From NCBI GenBank assembly GCA_037974965.1, contig JBBPFI010000010.1, positions 992,001-1,056,000 of the forward strand: a DNA stretch of 64,000 bases, written 5' to 3'. This DNA comes from Dacryopinax spathularia (taxonomy: Eukaryota > Basidiomycota > Dacrymycetes > Dacrymycetales > Dacrymycetaceae). A program made the position numbers and the translations under genes. Numbering within the stretch: position 1 is the first letter of the stretch; each line of letters starts with the position of its first letter. The notes under the pieces are model-generated. The model had not been told where the DNA came from, ran no database searches, and saw nothing but the letters and a program-made list of their open reading frames with translations. This document shows, one piece after another, positions 35,152 through 45,462 of this stretch.

Positions 35152-35906
35152 TCAACGCGTCTCCCCGTCCCAATTCATGAGCGTCTTGACGACCACATCG
35201 TCAAACCTCGCCAAATCCAGCTCATTGACGTTCTTCTTCTTCTCCTGCCATTCCCGGTCCAGCATACTCATCAAGTACAAGTCTACCCACCTCCCCTGAT
35301 GCCAAAGCGCCTCCCTCAGCTTTCCCTCCTCCACATACCCGCTATCATCGCACGATCATCAGCTCCTCCACGCTCTATCCGCGAGTAGGGAGAGGAGACT
35401 CACATAAACCGATACAGCTCCCTCGCGCGCTCATTATCCCCAAACACGAGCAACCCCATCCGATGCATCCCCAGCACGTCAAAGTTATACCCTAACAACC
35501 AGCGCAGCACCTCCGTCCCCAGGCCCTGGGACTGCCAAGCAACAGTGAGCATAATCCCCAGCTCCGTCTGCCGATTCCTCGGCTCTCTCCGATCCAATCT
35601 ACAAAACCCCACAAAACTCCTCCTTGCTGTCCTCTCTTCCTCGGTTTCCTTCGGGTCGACGAGCTCTTCCGGGTCGGGGCCACGGAGGTGCAGGAAGTCG
35701 GGCTTGATTTGCACGATGAGCGCGACGTAGGCTTTTTCGAGCACTCGGAGGAGGATTGGGCTGAGTGTGTGCGAGAAAGGGCGCGGGTCGTCTGTTTTCG
35801 TGCGTTGGGCGATGCGGAGGTCGTTTATCATTGTCAGGAGAAACGGGGTGTCGCTCGCTTGGAGGGGCCGCAGGATGAGGCGGGAGGTCGTGCCGAAGGG
35901 AATCAT
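35152..35906 (-). CDS. GNAT acetyltransferase G3 (230 aa, class I)
   Basis: Same family and layout as G1 and G2. The start MIPFGTTSRLILRPLQASD is chosen from paralogue alignment over an in-frame ATG 44 codons upstream. The acetyl-CoA loop WQSQGLGTEVLRWLLGYNF is followed by LGMHRMGLLVFGDNERARELYR. A 62-nt phase-2 intron (35342-35403) separates the C-terminal exon GYVEEGKLREALWHQGRW, LMSMLDREWQEKKKN. The tail LDLARFDDVVVKTLMNWDG resembles the G2 tail. The middle has an acidic segment (PDPEELVDPKETEEER) between two core strands. Substrate unknown. Confidence 0.88.
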
Positions 35907-37217
35907 CTTGGTTTGGGAATGGTAGACGACGAGGAGGAGGTGGATCACCTTGTTATTGGGTGGGCCAGCACATATCTTTAGTGCGGTGCGGCGGGGACAG
36001 TACGAAGAAGACGAGAAGCGCGGCGCCCATCGGTCCATTATCTGGTTGCTGTCTTTATCTCCTCGTTTCGGCCGGCGTGGGAAGCATTCCTCCTCTGTTC
36101 GGCGGTATCTGTCGAATCGAGGTCGAGCGTACGAGCAGTAAGGACGTCATCAAGGAAGTTGCATTGGCTGATAACGAACGTGCCCGCGTCCCGTGCTACG
36201 GAGTAACATGAGGCGTCTTTGCCCAGGCAGCGGCGGCCTTGATGAAGTTGGTCAAAATCGCAATGCCCACGACTCCCACTTCCGTGGGGGCATTCATGAA
36301 AGACAATCAGATAGTGGTGGATAGAAGAGGACCGCTGATGTTCAACTCCAGAACCAGGCCGTAACGACGCGCAGTCCGGCAGCGTATCCACGATCTTTGA
36401 ATGCATGGAACACCCCACCGCATCTTGATATCCGTCCATCTTCTCTCGTTGCTGCCAAGCTCCAACAAAGCTGACTCAACATCCGAGATCTCGAAGCTTA
36501 TCAATCCGATTCCCAACTCCCAGCGACAATCATCAACAACCCATCCAATCCATCCCACGACGAGCGCGGCCGCAGTACGCAGCCCGCCGGCGCGCGCAAC
36601 GCCGCCCTTCACACAGCGCGTCATAACCTCCGAAGTCGGAGTCGGACCCTGAGATAGAAGAGAGAGTCGGGCATGGCCGAGTGGTAAAACTGTATCGTCG
36701 GTCCCCTCAACTTCTGCACCGCCTTCCCGCCCTTCTCCCAGGGCAAGGGGCGCAGGAGACGCGGCCGAAAAGCAGAGGGCCGATCGGGAGTGACCATCCA
36801 ACAATGAACGGCGCTGCAAAATCGAACGGAGATTTGGGCGAGGTTACAGCACCACCGGTCGGGCCGGGCGCTTGTCCCTCCTTCGCCGAAGTTGGTACTA
36901 TAACTCCCAACTCCCTCTCACCGCTCCTCGCCCGCCCGTTCGCTCTTCGCACTGCTCAGGCTACTGCGCCCAACCGCCGCCCTTCCCCAAAGGATGGTAG
37001 ACGTCTCTGATGCCCGAGGAATGGGCATGCTCATGGGTCCTCCGCAGGCCGACGCGTCTTTCTTGCCGTATCGGCGCATTGTTAGACATCGACGCGCTCC
37101 ATGGGCGCGGTGTCCTCGCTATCGTGCACCACTTTCCTACTTAAGGGCCGCCATTTCGGCGATGATGATCCCCACCAAAACACAGAAAAGCCAACCCAGC
37201 GCCGAGCACTTTCGTAA
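35907..37217. other. Spacer between GNAT G3 and the MFS gene
   Basis: 1.3 kb. A minus frame at 36307-36819 and a short one near 36190-36300 (starting MNAPTEVGVVGIAILTNF) look faintly protein-like but cannot be tied to a family or start. At 36669-36680 a box-A-like TGGCCGAGTGGT occurs without a box B. No gene called. Confidence 0.35.
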
Positions 37218-39114
37218 ATGGCAGCCCAGGACCTCCATCGACCCCAACCAGCCAAGTTCATGTCCTCCGCCTCGTCCCAACTGTCGACCGCCCTCCCTTC
37301 CCGAGCCCCTACGCTCGCGGAGGGCGACACGGTCACCCTCGTCCCCGCGCCTGAAGAGGCACCCGCGATCGTCTCTCAGAGCGCGGAGCTCGAGCAGCAC
37401 CCGGGCGCCAAGAAAGATGCCGGGTTCTGGATGATCATGCTTTCCCTCTGTGTCACTTCCTGGCTGGCCGCTATCGACCTGGTAAGCCCATCCCTTTCCT
37501 ATCTGCCCTTCTGTCCGCTGATGGCAAATGCGCATAGACGTCCGTATCTACCGCCCTTCCAACAATAATCGACGACCTCCACGGCGGCTCCGACTTCGTC
37601 TGGGTCGGATCGGCATTCACCCTCGCGTCCACCGCGATCCTCCCCCTCTCAGGAAACATCGCCACCATCTTCGGGCGTCAGTCCTCCGTCCTCTCGTTCA
37701 TCCTCCTGTTCGCGATCGGGTCAGCCGTGACGGGCTCGGCGCAGAATATGACAGCTATGATAGCCGGTCGGACCGTCCAAGGCCTCGGAGGGGGCGGGAT
37801 CCTCTCCCTCGCCGAAATCATCGTGGCCGACCTGGTACCCCTCCGCGAGAGAGGGCTGTATCAGGGGATCTTAGGGTCGGTATGGGCGTTCGCGAGTGCT
37901 ATTGGCCCTCCTATTGGTGGCGGACTCGCGCAGGCGGGCCAGTGGAGGTGGTTGTTCTATATGAACCTGCCTCTCTGTGCGCTGGCGTTTGGGCTGACGT
38001 TCTTCTTCCTCAAGCTGAAGACGCCCGAGGGATCTATGCGAGAGAAGCTGGCTCGGATCGACTGGATGTAAGTTCCTCTCTGTCTCCGTACATTGATGCG
38101 GGAGATGCTGACGAGTTTGACAGTGGGAACGTGATCATCATCACCGCCTCGACCCTGGCCATTGTGGCCCTAGTCGAAGGCGGCATCAACCACCCCTGGT
38201 CGTCCTACCAGATCCTAGTCCCCCTCATCCTGGGCTTCCTCGGCATCGTCCTCTTCCTCATCTACGAAAACCGTTTCGTCCACCTCCTCGGCGCCGAACC
38301 AATGGTCCCATTCGACATCCTCTCAAACCGCACTTCCCTTTCGGGCTACGCAGGGAACTTCATGCACGGCCTTACGAGCATCATCTTGGTTTATTACATG
38401 CCGGTCTATTTCCAGAGCACGATGCTCTCCTCCCCTGTGAGGTCGAGTATCCAGCTCTTCCCGGCGGCGTTCACCATTGCCCCTCTCGCGATCGTGGCGG
38501 GCGTGACGGTAGCAGCGACGAACCACTATGTCTTGCAGAACGTCGCAGCATGGATGTTCAGCATGGTCGGCTATGGGCTCATGTCAACCTTGACGAAGGA
38601 CAGCAGCACGGCGGCATGGGCCGGGTATCAAGTGATCGCCTCGATCGGTGTGGGGCTGCTGTACAGCGCGACGGTCTTCCCCGTCCTGGCTCCTCTGCCG
38701 ATAACGAAGAATGCGCACGCTCTCGCCTTCTACACTTTCCTCCGCACCTTTTCGCAGACTTTCGGGGTCACTATTGGCGCTACGGTGCTGCAGAACGAGC
38801 TCAAACGGACCCTTCCTTCTGCTTTTGCGAGCCTCTTCCCGGAAGGGGTGAACATAGCGTACGCTGCTATCCCGCAAATCCCCTCTCTTCCCCAGCCGCT
38901 ACAAGACGAAGTCCGGACGGCATTCGCCGACAGTCTTCAGACGTTGTGGAAGGTTACGCTCGCGCTCGCGGGACTGGGACTGGCGACGACTTTCGTTATG
39001 CGGCAGTTGAAGCTGCATGAGGCGACGGATGAGAATTGGGGGAGGGAGAAGAGGGAGGCTGCTGGGGAGGGGGATGTGGAGAAGGTTGGCGAGGCCTCGC
39101 TGGGTTCTGCTTGA
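37218..39114 (+). CDS. MFS drug:H+ antiporter, 14-TMS (DHA2) type (594 aa)
   Basis: Plasma- or vacuolar-membrane exporter of the major facilitator superfamily. Three exons, 37218-37481, 37538-38067 and 38124-39114, sum to an exact frame. A soluble N-terminus of about 70 residues precedes helix 1 (FWMIMLSLCVTSWLAAIDL). Motifs include LDxTxVxxALP-like SVSTALPTIIDDL, GSAFTLASTAILPLSG, the motif A region GRQSSVLSFI, RTVQGLGGGGILSL and motif C GSVWAFASAIGPPIGGGLAQ with WRWLFYMNLP. About 14 hydrophobic segments fit the DHA2 group. The start at 37218 is the first ATG in frame; one at 37260 is also possible. It is one of two plus-strand genes in the island, next to N3, so it may export a product or toxin handled by the neighbouring enzymes (inference). 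Confidence 0.92.
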
Positions 39115-39786
39115 AAAGGACCTATGTAAGTGCGGTTGCCGTTCGACTCGGCTGATCCCACATTTGATAGAGACTGTAGCGTATGTATCACATTCACTAC
39201 TCTAATGACATAGAAGACCAAGAAATTCATTTCCTATACCAAGCCCCGTTCAGCCAGAACTTCAGAATCGACTATACAGGAGGTCTAAGCTGTCTGCCTT
39301 AGCCCTTGGGTGCAAAACCAAAGCAGCGCAGCGCCTCGCTCCCCAGCCCAGCCTTGCAGCTATGTGTCTCAGCAGTGATAGGTTCGCTTAGTAATCGACA
39401 ACTGCTCTGGACATCTGCTCTGCCATTGCGTCTTCGAGCCCTGAACAAAGGTGCACTAGGAGAAGTGATGACTAACGGTCGGGCTGTGCCTATCTAACTT
39501 TGGTGCCGCGTACAGCAGCCCTTGCAAGAAACGGGCGTGATTGAAATCGTAGTAGTAACGATTACCGGGCTACGCACGCAATCCCCGTCGTCTCATTCTC
39601 CCTGGTCAGCATTGTCAAGGACGATCAACGGATGGACGCTCCGTCGTGATGACAAAGCCACCAAGAGTCTTTCGCGATGTTGAGCTGGACCGGGATTTTC
39701 TATAAGAAGAAGCAGAAATGGGGACTGGTGCATTGATTCAGCACACGTCGATATCATCATCTCCATCAACACAGATACGCTCCAAA
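39115..39786. other. Spacer between MFS and N3
   Basis: 672 bp with the N3 promoter (TATA at 39701). No other feature seen. Confidence 0.45.
39701..39708 (+). promoter_or_regulatory. TATA box of NmrA-like N3
   Basis: TATAAGAA, 79-86 bp upstream of the ATG at 39787. Confidence 0.45.
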
Positions 39787-40728
39787 ATGTCGGGTTACAA
39801 GAGATTTGCTGTAGCCGGTGGCACTGGGGATGTAGGCCGGTTTATTGTCAACGAGCTGCTCAAGCAACGGCCTACTGGACTTGTTTCGGAGGTGCTCGTG
39901 CTTACGCGGAACGTGAGTGTTCATCTGTGCGCTGAAGGATAGCTTGCTGATAACGACCAAAAGGCTGCCGGTCACGATGAACTAAAAGCCAAAGGAGCAA
40001 CCGTCAACGCGGTCGACTATAACGACCATCCCAGCCTTGTAACAGCGCTGGAAGGGGTCGACGTCGTCATTTCCGCCCTCGCGGCTCCCGGACTGATGTT
40101 GCAGATCCCGCTGGCCGATGCTGCCAAGGAAGCTGGCGTAAAGCTCTTCCTTCTCTCCGAGTACGGGCTCAACACGATCGGCAAGACACACGGCATATTC
40201 GGCAAGAAGAACGAGGTGAAGCAGCATGTCGTCGATATCGGCTTGCCGTATGCGCAGTTCTTCACCGGCTTGCTCTCGGACTGGTTCTTCGTTGAACATC
40301 CAGAGGTTGGGTTCGACTTTAAGAACGGCAAGGCTGTTGTCCGAGGTTCCGGTGACGTGCCAGTTACGTGGACGGACAGTACCGACGCCGCAAGATACAT
40401 CGTGCATGTTCTCACCCATCTGCCGCCGAAGGAGCTGGAAAACCAGTACTTCGCCATCGAAAGCGAGAGGAAGACGATCAACGAGATCCTGAACGAATAT
40501 CAGTTTCACACGGGGAGGAAGCTGGAGGTCACGTACATTTCTACGCCTGAACTGGAAAAGCAAGTCAAGGAGCACGCGAACGAGCCGTCTGGTCGGATAG
40601 GGTCGATATTCCTGGAGCTGGAAAGAGGGGAGGGTCTGACTGGTACGGCGGAGGAGGTCAACAGACACTGGCCAGAGTTCAAGCCGACTAAGATCCTCGA
40701 TACCATCCTCAATGGTCAAGCCAACTAG
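39787..40728 (+). CDS. NmrA-like / isoflavone-reductase-like protein N3 (296 aa)
   Basis: Third, inverted and more diverged NmrA-like paralogue. The exons are 39787-39912 and 39964-40728. The intron is 51 nt with donor GTGAGT, and the join is at the same place as in N1 and N2. The cofactor motif is AVAGGTGDVGRFIVNELL, a clean G-x-x-G-x-x-G. Further blocks are DVVISALAAPGLM, KLFLLSEYGLNTIGK, FGKKNEVKQHVVDIGLPYA (N1/N2 have GMWGIK here), FFTGLLSDWFF and HWPEFKPTKILDTIL. Changes in the VPSEYGNPTVG region to LLSEYGLNTIG may alter the substrate pocket. It is transcribed away from the MFS gene's 3' end, tail to GNAT G4. Confidence 0.9.
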
Positions 40729-40795
40729 AGATAGCGCGTTGTCATAGCATAAGCAGACGGGATACGGAATAGAGATACGCGCTTGTCCAACATAG

Positions 40796-41473
40796 CTAAT
40801 GTTTCAACGTCTTCTTTCGCTCCCAGTACTCGTCCTCCAGTATGCTCATCATGATAGCGTCCTCCCACCGCGCGTTTCTGAAAACGGCATGTCTGGCTCG
40901 GCCCTCTTCAGTAAATCCACTGGTTCCAAGGTCAGCTTGGACGGTAAAGGCAACAAGCGGCCAGGCGCACCATTTCTCATACACTCTCCTTCCCGCTACG
41001 TTCGAGTCGAACACACCCAAGCCAATCCGATGCATCCCCAGCTGCTCGAATGTGTGCCTGACGGCCCACTGCAAGGCCTCCGTGGCGAGCCCATTGCCCG
41101 ACCACTGGGGTGCAACGGCGATAGACAGCATCGCATTCCGATTCTTCGGATCCATAGTGGAGAGAATGAGATACCCAGCGAATAGCTCTCGGTCCCAATC
41201 GTCGTCCTTCTTCTCCTCGTCCGCGTTGCGCTTCTCGTCTTCGACCCCCTTTCTCAGTCCCACGTACTCGCGCTTGACTTCAAGTACCACAGCAAGGAGC
41301 GCATTGCTCAGCATGCCCTCGGTCTTCTTCCAGGTTTCGGCCCCTTTCGGAACGGGGAAGTCGAGCCACGAGCTCGTTATGACTCGAAAGTCGTTCGCAA
41401 GGGTGACGAAGAGGGGCTTGTCGCTTTCCCTCCAGGCGCGGAGGTTGAGGTGCTCAGTAGTCGCGAACGGCAT
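40796..41473 (-). CDS. GNAT acetyltransferase G4 (208 aa, class II)
   Basis: RimJ/RimL-type. It starts MPFATTEHLNLRAWRESD. The class II charged insert is visible (RKGVEDEKRNADEEKKDDDW, then DRELFAG). The acetyl-CoA loop is WSGNGLATEALQW; the second glycine of G-x-G is replaced by Ala (GLA), unlike its paralogues. Next come LGMHRIGLGVFDSNVAGRRVYEKC, a 51-nt phase-2 intron, and the exon GFTEEGRARHAVFRNARWED, MMSILEDEYWERKK. The intron is a multiple of three and has no stop, so retention would insert 17 residues. It is closest to the adjacent pseudogene G5. Its 3' end faces N3, 67 bp between stops. Confidence 0.87.
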   Translation of the reverse strand: MPFATTEHLNLRAWRESDKPLFVTLANDFRVITSSWLDFPVPKGAETWKKTEGMLSNALLAVVLEVKREYVGLRKGVEDEKRNADEEKKDDDWDRELFAGYLILSTMDPKNRNAMLSIAVAPQWSGNGLATEALQWAVRHTFEQLGMHRIGLGVFDSNVAGRRVYEKWCAWPLVAFTVQADLGTSGFTEEGRARHAVFRNARWEDAIMMSILEDEYWERKKTLKH

Positions 41474-41565
41474 GCTGGTGTGATAGCGGATAGCGGACGG
41501 AGGGAGTGCGTGTGGTCCAAAGACGAGAAGGTCGGGCGTTGAGAGCGTTGAACCGAAAGAGGCTA

Positions 41566-41574
41566 CTTATGTAT
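41566..41574 (-). promoter_or_regulatory. TATA-like element of G4
   Basis: The minus strand reads ATACATAAG, 93-101 bp upstream of the G4 start. The same nine bases occur upstream of G6 (43186-43194). Confidence 0.3.
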
Positions 41575-41718
41575 GCCATGCGTGTTCCGCATCAGACGGA
41601 ACGAGGACTAGACAGCTTTGTCCACCTCAACGGAGGTGAAGATTGCTGATGCGACTGCGTGGCGGATGATGACGATAATCGTGCACAGCACAGGATGGAG
41701 CTGGTAGTGACCTTGATT

Positions 41719-42241
41719 GGTAGTGACCTTGCCTTTCGAGCACATAGCTGCGGGGGCAGCGCCTTCGTCCGCTCGTAGTACTCTTCGTCGAGGATGCTGA
41801 TCAACGTGACGTCCTCCTATCGCCTGCCCTTCCCCGCGGCCTTGCGATTCCTGCCGTCATATACAAAAACCGCTGGCGCGCGTCAGTTCAGTCTTGGAGC
41901 TCACAACAGTCGTATGACTGAGCGTACCGGTTCCCGTACACCCGCTTCGCACTGTGTTCTCCTCAAATACGCCCAAGCCCTCTTCTGCATTCTCAGCTGT
42001 TCCAATGCATGCTCGACCACTCATTGAAGCGCTTCGGTGGCCAGCCCGCTCCCGCGTACTCTCCGAGCTTGACCTCGAGTGGGACGGCCATGATAGCACT
42101 GTTTAGGAGGGACTCGGTCTTCTGCCATGTCCCGTCGCGTTTGGGCACGAGGTACGCGGAAGTCCTGCTCGAGCGCGACACAGCACGGCTTCGCACCAGG
42201 CGCGTAAGTAGGTCCAGGCGTCGGGTGATCGCGAACGGCAT
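41719..42241 (-). pseudogene. Degenerate GNAT acetyltransferase G5
   Basis: A broken class II copy, closest to G4. It retains the start MPFAITRRLDLLT, the block TWQKTESLLNSAIMAVPLEVK, then jumps directly to a GLATEALQ-like loop. The stretch corresponding to about 70 residues of the charged insert and core strand is missing. An in-frame TGA follows the loop and at least two frame changes follow, although GVFEENTV, the splice-donor zone and LISILDEEYYERTKAL of the last exon are still readable. The GLATEALQ match to G4 (Ala in place of Gly) indicates a G4-G5 duplication followed by decay. Confidence 0.8.
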
Positions 42242-42460
42242 GGTCGTCTTATAGGGAGGTCGGCTGAACAGTTGCATGTCCGCGTAAAGAGCTCAGTCGT
42301 GGTGTGCAGTACGTGGGAGAACGTTCCTGGGGACAAGTAGGGTATGTACGCGTCGTCTCGGCGCGACGAAGACGTCGAGCTCAATATTCTATCGCAACTC
42401 TGGCTTACCTGGGAACGGAAGGAGTGATTACTGCTTGGATGTTAGGCGTTTCTTCCTTTC

Positions 42461-43117
42461 TCAATACTCTTCATCTAGTAGCCCCATGTGAACCTCATCA
42501 ACCCATTCGCCGTCCAACCAGAACGCCTTTCTCGTCTGTCCCTCAACAACGAACCCGCTTCGAGCCATATTAGCGCATTGTGGAGAGTGATTAGCAGATG
42601 ATGCGACGCACCACTTTTGGTACACCCTCCTCGCCGCCGGGTTATTCGCAAACATGGCCAACGAAACCCGATGCACGTTGAGCTGCTCAAACGCATGTCC
42701 CATAACCCACTCGGTCACCTCCGTCCCAAATCCATTCCCCCACCACTGAGCATTGATGTTCAGCCCAAACTCCGCATCCCGGTTCTTAGGCATGCGAAAT
42801 GCAAGGACCGCAAACCCAGCCCAGAGCTCTCGGTCCCAGTCTTCTTGCGTCTTCTCCTCGTCCGGCTTGCGGAGCTCGTCGGCGTCCCATTTCCGTAGAT
42901 GGGCGTACTCTTTCTTGACTTCGATGATGACGAGCAGGAGGACTTCTCGAAGGCCTTCTTCTATCTTCTTCCAGGCGCTGTCGCCGAGGGGGACGACGAA
43001 TGCTGGGTGTGCGGTGCGAGCGACGCGCCAGTCATTCTCCTGTGCTAGCCAAGGGGTCTTGTCACTCTCATGCAGAGCGCGAAGGTTGAGATGCTTCGTA
43101 GTAGCAAAAGGCGGCAT
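42461..43117 (-). CDS. GNAT acetyltransferase G6 (200 aa, class II)
   Basis: The start is MPPFATTKHLNLRALHESD; an in-frame ATG six codons upstream is less like the paralogues. The charged insert is KWDADELRKPDEEKTQEDW, DRELWAG. The acetyl-CoA loop WWGNGFGTEVTEWVMGHAF is intact. Then come LNVHRVSLAMFANNPAARRVYQKC, a 54-nt phase-2 intron without in-frame stop, and the exon GFVVEGQTRKAFWLDGEW, HMGLLDEEY. It stops immediately after DEEY, lacking the FERKK tail of the others. The loop GFGTEVTEW is shared with G7, its nearest relative. A TATA-like ATACATAAG lies upstream. Confidence 0.88.
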   Translation of the reverse strand: MPPFATTKHLNLRALHESDKTPWLAQENDWRVARTAHPAFVVPLGDSAWKKIEEGLREVLLLVIIEVKKEYAHLRKWDADELRKPDEEKTQEDWDRELWAGFAVLAFRMPKNRDAEFGLNINAQWWGNGFGTEVTEWVMGHAFEQLNVHRVSLAMFANNPAARRVYQKWCVASSANHSPQCANMARSGFVVEGQTRKAFWLDGEWVDEVHMGLLDEEY

Positions 43118-43632
43118 GATCGTCTGAGGTGACACTGTGGGAGACGGAGCGGGAGTGCTTTTGCAGTGGTTGTTAGGAAGTTGTGCTTATGTATCGAGCC
43201 AGTTCCTTCAGGTTTGGAGGTACCTATGTGAAGTCGCAGCCAGTGTTAGGAACAGGTCACAGATACTCTCTCTTATACATATCCAGACGACAGCCTAGCC
43301 TGTATCTGAGCGTGGAAAAAGCGAGGGTTCCGGTCCGTAAAGATGACTCCGCTTGAGGTGGTGTCAAAGCCACCATACGGAGCATGTGGGAGACTGCGGG
43401 GCACCCGCAGTAGGATGTTTATGAAAAACCGGCATTGCTTTGCATTTCAAGCCGGTGATCTCACGCTCTTTACTTGGACTACTCTCTGATAATCAGCCGG
43501 AGCTCCCTGCTAAGCCTCGACTGAAAGATAGCAGGTGCGCGAGTAGTTCGTTATGGTTCAACGAGGTAGAGCTATCTCGCATGCAGCGCTGAAGATCGAC
43601 TCGGAGAAGTGAGCACGACAGAGCGAAACAGG
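43118..43632. other. Spacer between GNAT G6 and G7
   Basis: 515 bp with the G6 promoter element at 43186; otherwise nothing supported. Confidence 0.45.
43186..43194 (-). promoter_or_regulatory. TATA-like element of G6
   Basis: The minus strand reads ATACATAAG, 69-77 bp upstream of the G6 start; identical to the element upstream of G4. Confidence 0.3.
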
Positions 43633-44324
43633 CTACGCGTTGCCCACGAGTTTCTGCTTCTTCCTCTCAAAGTACTCCGATTCCAGTATGCCCATCTGGT
43701 ATTCATCTTGCCAAGCGCCGTCGATCCAGCAACCTTGCCTTGTGATTCCTTCCACCACGAATCCACTGCATGCTGGTCAGACAGGTGAACGTGGGCAGAC
43801 ACCGCAAAAAAGACGCACCATTTCTCGTACACCCGTTTCGCTGGAGCGTTCAGCACCGACGTGCCCAGCGTGATCCTATGCAGGGCCAGCTGCTCAAACG
43901 AATGCTGCACGACCCACTCCGTCACCTCCGTTCCGAATCCATTCCCAAACCAATGCGCCGTGAGCCCAAGGCCATACATGCCATTCCGGTTCTTCCCCGT
44001 GCCGTTGTTCAGCGCTGCATGCCCCGCAAACAGCTCTCTGTCCCAGTCCACATCTTTCTTGTCCTCATCCTTCACCCGCTTCTCTCCTTCGTCCCATTTC
44101 CGCAAGTGGGCGTACTCGCGTTTGACTTCGATGATGATGAACATCAAAGCGCTGGAGATCCAGTCCTTGGTGTTCTTCTCCCACTGGGCCGGGGAGACGG
44201 GTACGACGTATCCGGGGAAGGCGAGTCGCATGACTCGTGGGTCGTTGCTTTGAGCGATTAGGTGTTCCTTGTCACTGTCCCGCATCGCGCGCAGCTTGAG
44301 ATGCTTCGTGGTTGCGAAAGCCAT
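43633..44324 (-). CDS. GNAT acetyltransferase G7 (212 aa, class II)
   Basis: It starts MAFATTKHLKLRAMRDSD. The charged insert is KWDEGEKRVKDEDKKDVDW, DRELFAG. The loop is HWFGNGFGTEVTEWVVQH, where the leading Gln/Arg position is Phe-shifted but G-x-G is kept. Next is LALHRITLGTSVLNAPAKRVYEKC. The intron here is 53 nt, not a multiple of three, so it must be spliced to reach the last exon GFVVEGITRQGCWIDGAW, MGILESEYFERKKQK. The unspliced frame runs on to an unrelated stop at 43572, so the true end is 43633. Confidence 0.88.
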
Positions 44325-44793
44325 GGCTGGAGCAGGCGATAGGCGACTCGGAGGCCGCGGTAGAGCTGTGAATGCGTGATGTCAAGCCTTCAGACAACTC
44401 CTTCTAAGATGTCTGTCCGGGTCCGTGTTGCTCGGGCAGCACGGGGTAGATAGGTAAGTAGTGGATTGGCGTCTGGTGCCATGGTTGTAATAGTGGTATC
44501 AGGCGAAACAATGATTCCAGCGCGGAGGTGACAAAGACGGAGTCATCCCGCATTGCGGAGAAGTATGCCACTGCACGCGTTGCATCTCGCGACCATGCGG
44601 TTTTGTTTGCGCCGTCAGCCAGATCCGTCACGTACTGGGATTCTGAATACTACTCCTCATCAAAAGGCTGCTGCGGGCATCTTGGGCTATTGATTGGGCA
44701 GAACTTATTCACTTGGATCTTCTATCGAACGCTTGAACCTACACGAAGAATCTCAGGGGAATGAAACGTGGGGCTGGGCTAGCTTTCGTCCGC
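44325..44793. other. Spacer between GNAT G7 and G8
   Basis: 469 bp; no feature supported. Confidence 0.5.
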
Positions 44794-45462
44794 CTACTTC
44801 TTCCTCTCAAAGTACTCCTCGTCCAATATGCCCATCTGGACGATATCCTCCCACCCTCCATCCATCCACCAAGCCTTTCTCGTGATGCCCTCCACCTTGA
44901 ATCCGCTGTGAAGAGCATAAGAAGACGCGCTTAGCTGGGTGGATGAACGAGCGCACCATTTCTCGTACACATGCCTGGCGGCAGCATTGCGCGCAACCAC
45001 ATCGAGAGTCACGCGATGCAGGTTCAGCTGCTCGAACGCATGCTGAATCATCCACTGGAGCAGCTCAGTCCCGAATCCGTTTCCTTGCCATTGATGCATC
45101 AGACCTATACCCAATTTCGCATCCCGGTTCTTGGGCGTTCCCATGTGGAGCGACGCGCTGCCGGCGAAGAGCTCTCGGTCCCAGTCTTCCTGCTTCTTGT
45201 CTTCGCCCTCCACTCGTTTCTCTTCCTCGTCCCATTTCCTCAGATGCGCATACTCTCTCTTCACCTCAGCGACGACGAAAATGAGCGCTTGGGCGATAAA
45301 GTGGTCTTCGAAGTTCTTGAAGGACGTGGCCGAGACGGGAACGACGTATCCGGGGTTCAAGTTACGCATGACTCGCTGGTCGTTGCCTCGAATAAGCATA
45401 CGTTCTCTGTCGCTCTCTCTGTAGGGGCGTATCCGAAGATGCTTGGTCGTAGCGAAGGCCAT
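44794..45462 (-). CDS. GNAT acetyltransferase G8 (205 aa, class II)
   Basis: It starts MAFATTKHLRIRPYRESD. The charged insert is KWDEEEKRVEGEDKKQEDW, DRELFAG. The loop WQGNGFGTELLQWMIQHAF is the consensus form for G8-G11. Next come LNLHRVTLDVVARNAAARHVYEKC, a 51-nt phase-2 intron without stop, and GFKVEGITRKAWWMDGGW, MGILDEEYFERKK with no further tail. It is separated from G9-G11 by F-box gene B. Confidence 0.88.
   Translation of the reverse strand: MAFATTKHLRIRPYRESDRERMLIRGNDQRVMRNLNPGYVVPVSATSFKNFEDHFIAQALIFVVAEVKREYAHLRKWDEEEKRVEGEDKKQEDWDRELFAGSASLHMGTPKNRDAKLGIGLMHQWQGNGFGTELLQWMIQHAFEQLNLHRVTLDVVARNAAARHVYEKWCARSSTQLSASSYALHSGFKVEGITRKAWWMDGGWEDIVQMGILDEEYFERKK

Noticed and set aside
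36669-36790. tRNA-like box A (TGGCCGAGTGGT) suggesting a Leu or Ser tRNA
   Set aside because: No box B (GGTTCRANTCC) follows within 120 bases and no cloverleaf could be folded by eye.
36038-36819. Possible gene between G3 and the MFS transporter
   Set aside because: Several short frames look weakly protein-like but cannot be joined into one model with a sound start or motif.
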